From Flaviflagellibacter rhizophilus (GTDB taxonomy: Bacteria > Pseudomonadota > Alphaproteobacteria > Rhizobiales > Methylopilaceae): a DNA stretch of 64,000 nucleotides. Location of the stretch: the NCBI RefSeq assembly GCF_033898525.1, contig NZ_JAXAFJ010000002.1, positions 124,001-188,000 of the forward strand, given 5' to 3'. Position numbers and translations under genes: made by a program. Below, one piece after another: positions 61,732-64,000 of this stretch (its first letter is position 1; each line of letters starts with the position of its first letter). The notes below the pieces were generated by a model that saw only the letters and a program-made list of their open reading frames with translations, ran no database searches and had not been told where the DNA came from.

Positions 61732-62796
61732 ATGGATGTTCAGCTGTTCGACTTCGACCTGCCGGAGGAGCGCATCGCCTTGCGCCCCGCGGAGCCGAGG
61801 GATCATGCGCGGATGATGGTGGTGCGGCCCGGTGCCGAGCCGGAGATCGGGCATCGCGGCGTCCTCGACCTTCCCGATCTCCTGCAGCCCGGCGACGCTC
61901 TGGTGGTCAACGACACACGCGTCATCCCGGCGCAACTGAGCGGCCGGCGGATCGGACGCGGAGACAGCGAGCCACGCATAGACGCGACCCTGCACAAGCG
62001 GGTGGACGCGCAGACATGGCTCGCCTTCCTGAAGCCGGGGCGCAAGATCGCGGCAGGCGACCGCATCAGCTTCGGTGGCGACGTGCTGGAGGCGCTGGCA
62101 GTCGAGAAGAACGAAGGAGGCGACGTCGCACTGCGATTCTCATGTTCGGGCCCGGAACTCGACGCCGCTATCGCCGCGACCGGCACGATGCCGCTGCCTC
62201 CTTACATCGCGGGCAAACGGCCTGCCGACGCGCGAGATCATGCGGACTACCAGACGGCCTTTGCCGAGCACGATGGCGCCGTGGCCGCGCCGACGGCCGG
62301 CCTGCATTTCACGGAAAGACTGCTGACCAGTCTCACGGATCGCGGCATCGGCTTGCACCGGCTGACGCTGCATGTGGGCGCCGGCACCTTCCTGCCGATG
62401 AAGGCGCAGGACACGCGCGACCACCGCATGCACTCCGAATGGGGTACGATCTCCCCGGAAACCGCCGAGGCGCTGAACGCGGTACGTGCACGGGGAGGGC
62501 GGGTCGTTGCAGTCGGCACCACCGCGCTGCGTCTGCTGGAGAGCGCCGCCACGGAGAGCGGCATCATCCAGCCCTTCAGCGGCGACACCGACATCTTCAT
62601 CACGCCGGGCTACCGCTTCCGCGCCGTCGACGCGCTGATGACCAATTTTCACCTGCCGAAATCGACGCTGTTCATGCTGGTCTCGGCCTTCGCGGGGCTG
62701 GAACGGATGCAGCGCGCCTACGGGCACGCCATCGCAGACGGCTACCGCTTCTATTCATACGGCGATTCAAGCCTGCTCTTCCCGGACCGCACATGA
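61732..62796 (+). CDS. queA: S-adenosylmethionine:tRNA ribosyltransferase-isomerase
   Basis: Transfers and isomerises ribose from SAM to 7-aminomethyl-7-deazaguanine in tRNA during queuosine synthesis. The 354-residue protein has DFDLPEERIALRP, VVNDTRVIPAQL, AAPTAGLHFTERLL and NFHLPKSTLFMLVSAF, typical of QueA. The ATG at 61732 matches family length. Overlaps tgt (ATGA). Confidence 0.97.
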   Translation: MDVQLFDFDLPEERIALRPAEPRDHARMMVVRPGAEPEIGHRGVLDLPDLLQPGDALVVNDTRVIPAQLSGRRIGRGDSEPRIDATLHKRVDAQTWLAFLKPGRKIAAGDRISFGGDVLEALAVEKNEGGDVALRFSCSGPELDAAIAATGTMPLPPYIAGKRPADARDHADYQTAFAEHDGAVAAPTAGLHFTERLLTSLTDRGIGLHRLTLHVGAGTFLPMKAQDTRDHRMHSEWGTISPETAEALNAVRARGGRVVAVGTTALRLLESAATESGIIQPFSGDTDIFITPGYRFRAVDALMTNFHLPKSTLFMLVSAFAGLERMQRAYGHAIADGYRFYSYGDSSLLFPDRT

Positions 62797-63920
62797 CCGA
62801 GCCTTTCAGCTTCACCCTGCACGCGCGCGACGGCGCAGCGCGGCGCGGCACCATCCGCACGGCCCATGGCGAGGTGGCGACGCCGGCCTTCATGGCCGTG
62901 GGCACGGCGGGCACGGTCAAGGCCATGCAGATGCGCGACGTGCGCGAGACGGGCACGGATGTGGTGCTGGGCAATACCTACCACCTGATGTTGCGGCCGG
63001 GCGCCGAGCAGGTCGCTAAGCTGGGCGGGCTGCACAAATTCGCGGGCTGGCCGCACACCATGCTGACCGATTCCGGTGGCTTCCAGGTGATGTCGCTGGC
63101 CAAGCTGCGGAAGGTGACGGAGCAGGGCGTGGCCTTCCAGTCCCATATCGACGGCTCCAGGCACATGCTGACGCCCGAGCGCAGCATGGAGATCCAGGGC
63201 CTGCTGGGTTCCGACATCCAGATGCAGTTCGACGAGTGCGTGTCGCTGCCGAACAGCCGCGACGAGATCGACCGCGCGATGCGGCTGTCGCTGCGCTGGG
63301 CCGAGCGCTCAAAGGCCGCCTTCCGGGGCGGAGACGGGCAGGCTGTGTTCGCCATCGTTCAGGGCGGGGACCAGACGGACCTGCGCCGGGAATCGGCCCG
63401 TGAACTGGTCGCCATGAACTTTCCCGGCTACGCGATAGGCGGCTTGGCGGTGGGTGAGCCGCAGGACGTGATGCTGCGCGTGCTGGAGGACACCCTTCCG
63501 GACCTGCCACAGGACCGACCGCGCTATTTGATGGGCGTCGGCACGCCCGACGACATGCTGCAAAGCGTCGCGCGCGGCATCGACATGTTCGACTGCGTGA
63601 TGCCGACGCGCGCCGGCCGCCACGGTCTGGCCTATACCCGCTATGGCCGAATCAATCTCAAGAACGCCCGCCACGCAGACGATCCGCGCCCTCTTGATCC
63701 CGAAAGCACGTGTCCGGCAGCGCGCGACTATTCGCGGGCCTACCTCCACCATCTCGTCCGCTCGGGAGAGATCCTGGCCATGACGCTGCTGACCTGGTCT
63801 AACATCGCCTATTACCAGTCGCTGATGCGTGGTGCGCGCGAGGCCATCGAGGCCGGGCGCTACGCGGACTACGTAGCTGATGCCAGGGCGTGCTGGGAGC
63901 GCGGCGACGTCGCGCCCTGA
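62793..63920 (+). CDS. tgt: tRNA-guanine transglycosylase
   Basis: Exchanges guanine-34 for preQ1 in tRNAs with GUN anticodons. The 375-residue protein has the catalytic LTDSGGFQVMS (Asp93) and the nucleophilic FDCVMPTR Asp267 region. At the zinc site, compared with Zymomonas TGT (C318, C320, C323, H349), Ser305, Cys307, Ala310 and Ser336 stand in these places (LDPESTCPAARDYSRAY, LTWSNIAYY), so three of four ligands are absent. Forms queA-tgt operon. Confidence 0.94.
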   Translation: MTEPFSFTLHARDGAARRGTIRTAHGEVATPAFMAVGTAGTVKAMQMRDVRETGTDVVLGNTYHLMLRPGAEQVAKLGGLHKFAGWPHTMLTDSGGFQVMSLAKLRKVTEQGVAFQSHIDGSRHMLTPERSMEIQGLLGSDIQMQFDECVSLPNSRDEIDRAMRLSLRWAERSKAAFRGGDGQAVFAIVQGGDQTDLRRESARELVAMNFPGYAIGGLAVGEPQDVMLRVLEDTLPDLPQDRPRYLMGVGTPDDMLQSVARGIDMFDCVMPTRAGRHGLAYTRYGRINLKNARHADDPRPLDPESTCPAARDYSRAYLHHLVRSGEILAMTLLTWSNIAYYQSLMRGAREAIEAGRYADYVADARACWERGDVAP

Positions 63921-63939
63921 CGCGATCGGGGCGAAACCC

Positions 63940-64000
63940 TCAGGTCGCGAGCATGGCCGCACGCAGCGTCAACAGTGCAAGGGCGAAAGCGGACACCGTG
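63940..64000 (-). CDS. Partial 3' end of a possible membrane protein
   Basis: A reverse frame runs from the window edge to a TGA at 63940, giving a hydrophobic C-terminus (VSAFALALLTLRAAMLAT). It could be the last transmembrane helix of a gene convergent with tgt. Too short for assignment. Confidence 0.3.
   Translation of the reverse strand, partial: TVSAFALALLTLRAAMLAT

Overview
This 64 kb window is high-GC chromosomal DNA from an alphaproteobacterium, most likely order Hyphomicrobiales (Rhizobiales). The main evidence is gene order and lineage-typical families: fabD-fabG-acpP-fabF-mltG-yicC-gmk, the lptF-lptG-lptD-pdxA-rsmA block, a CDP-alcohol phosphatidyltransferase-perM-hdaA-ppk-ppx run, nadA-nadB-nadC with a 9-3-9 palindromic operator, an Omp25/RopB-type porin-like barrel, two BA14K-family proteins, a DUF930-like protein and a stand-alone NDUFS4-type complex I subunit. 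I see no insertion sequence, prophage, CRISPR array or integrase. It reads as core genome, densely packed, with many ATGA stop/start overlaps.

Layout. 1-6.1 kb: fatty-acid synthesis (fabD end, fabG, acpP, fabF), then mltG, yicC and gmk on the + strand. 6.1-12.6 kb: a minus-strand operon, read lptF, lptG, lptD, pdxA, rsmA; surA, normally between lptD and pdxA, is missing. 12.7-14.8 kb: pepA-holC. 14.8-18.4 kb: a divergent SDR/AraC pair and an ABC-F ATPase. 18.6-20.3 kb: ndk, a TerC-type membrane protein and a small secreted protein, followed by an inverted REP-like pair. 20.4-22.6 kb (minus): purM-purN and a DUF930-like protein. 22.7-28.9 kb (plus): phosphatidyltransferase, PerM, HdaA, Ppk, Ppx. 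Then rnd (minus), aspS and maeB (plus), a minus-strand sugar-kinase/SDR pair, several small genes, and rplM-rpsI.

Second half. speB; nadA-nadB-nadC (minus) under a palindromic operator; argC, a small lipoprotein, an AlaC-type aminotransferase, hom and glpX. At the point where related genomes usually carry recJ after hom-glpX there is instead a double-domain KaiC-like ATPase with a single-domain response regulator. Next come a thioredoxin-reductase-like flavoprotein, a Uup-type ABC-F protein, the outer-membrane barrel, tRNA-Arg(UCU), the NDUFS4-like gene, tRNA-Pro(UGG), two BA14K genes, a 49-residue ORF, gyrA, coaD, two cyclophilins, a YdcZ-type membrane protein, queA and tgt.

The best candidates for unusual biology are the KaiC-like/REC pair with a structured leader and a Ser-Ser pair at the KaiC phosphosite position, the loss of surA from its operon, a Tgt with three of four zinc ligands replaced, and the palindromic nad operator. 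None is proven to be a new system; each is an inference from sequence.
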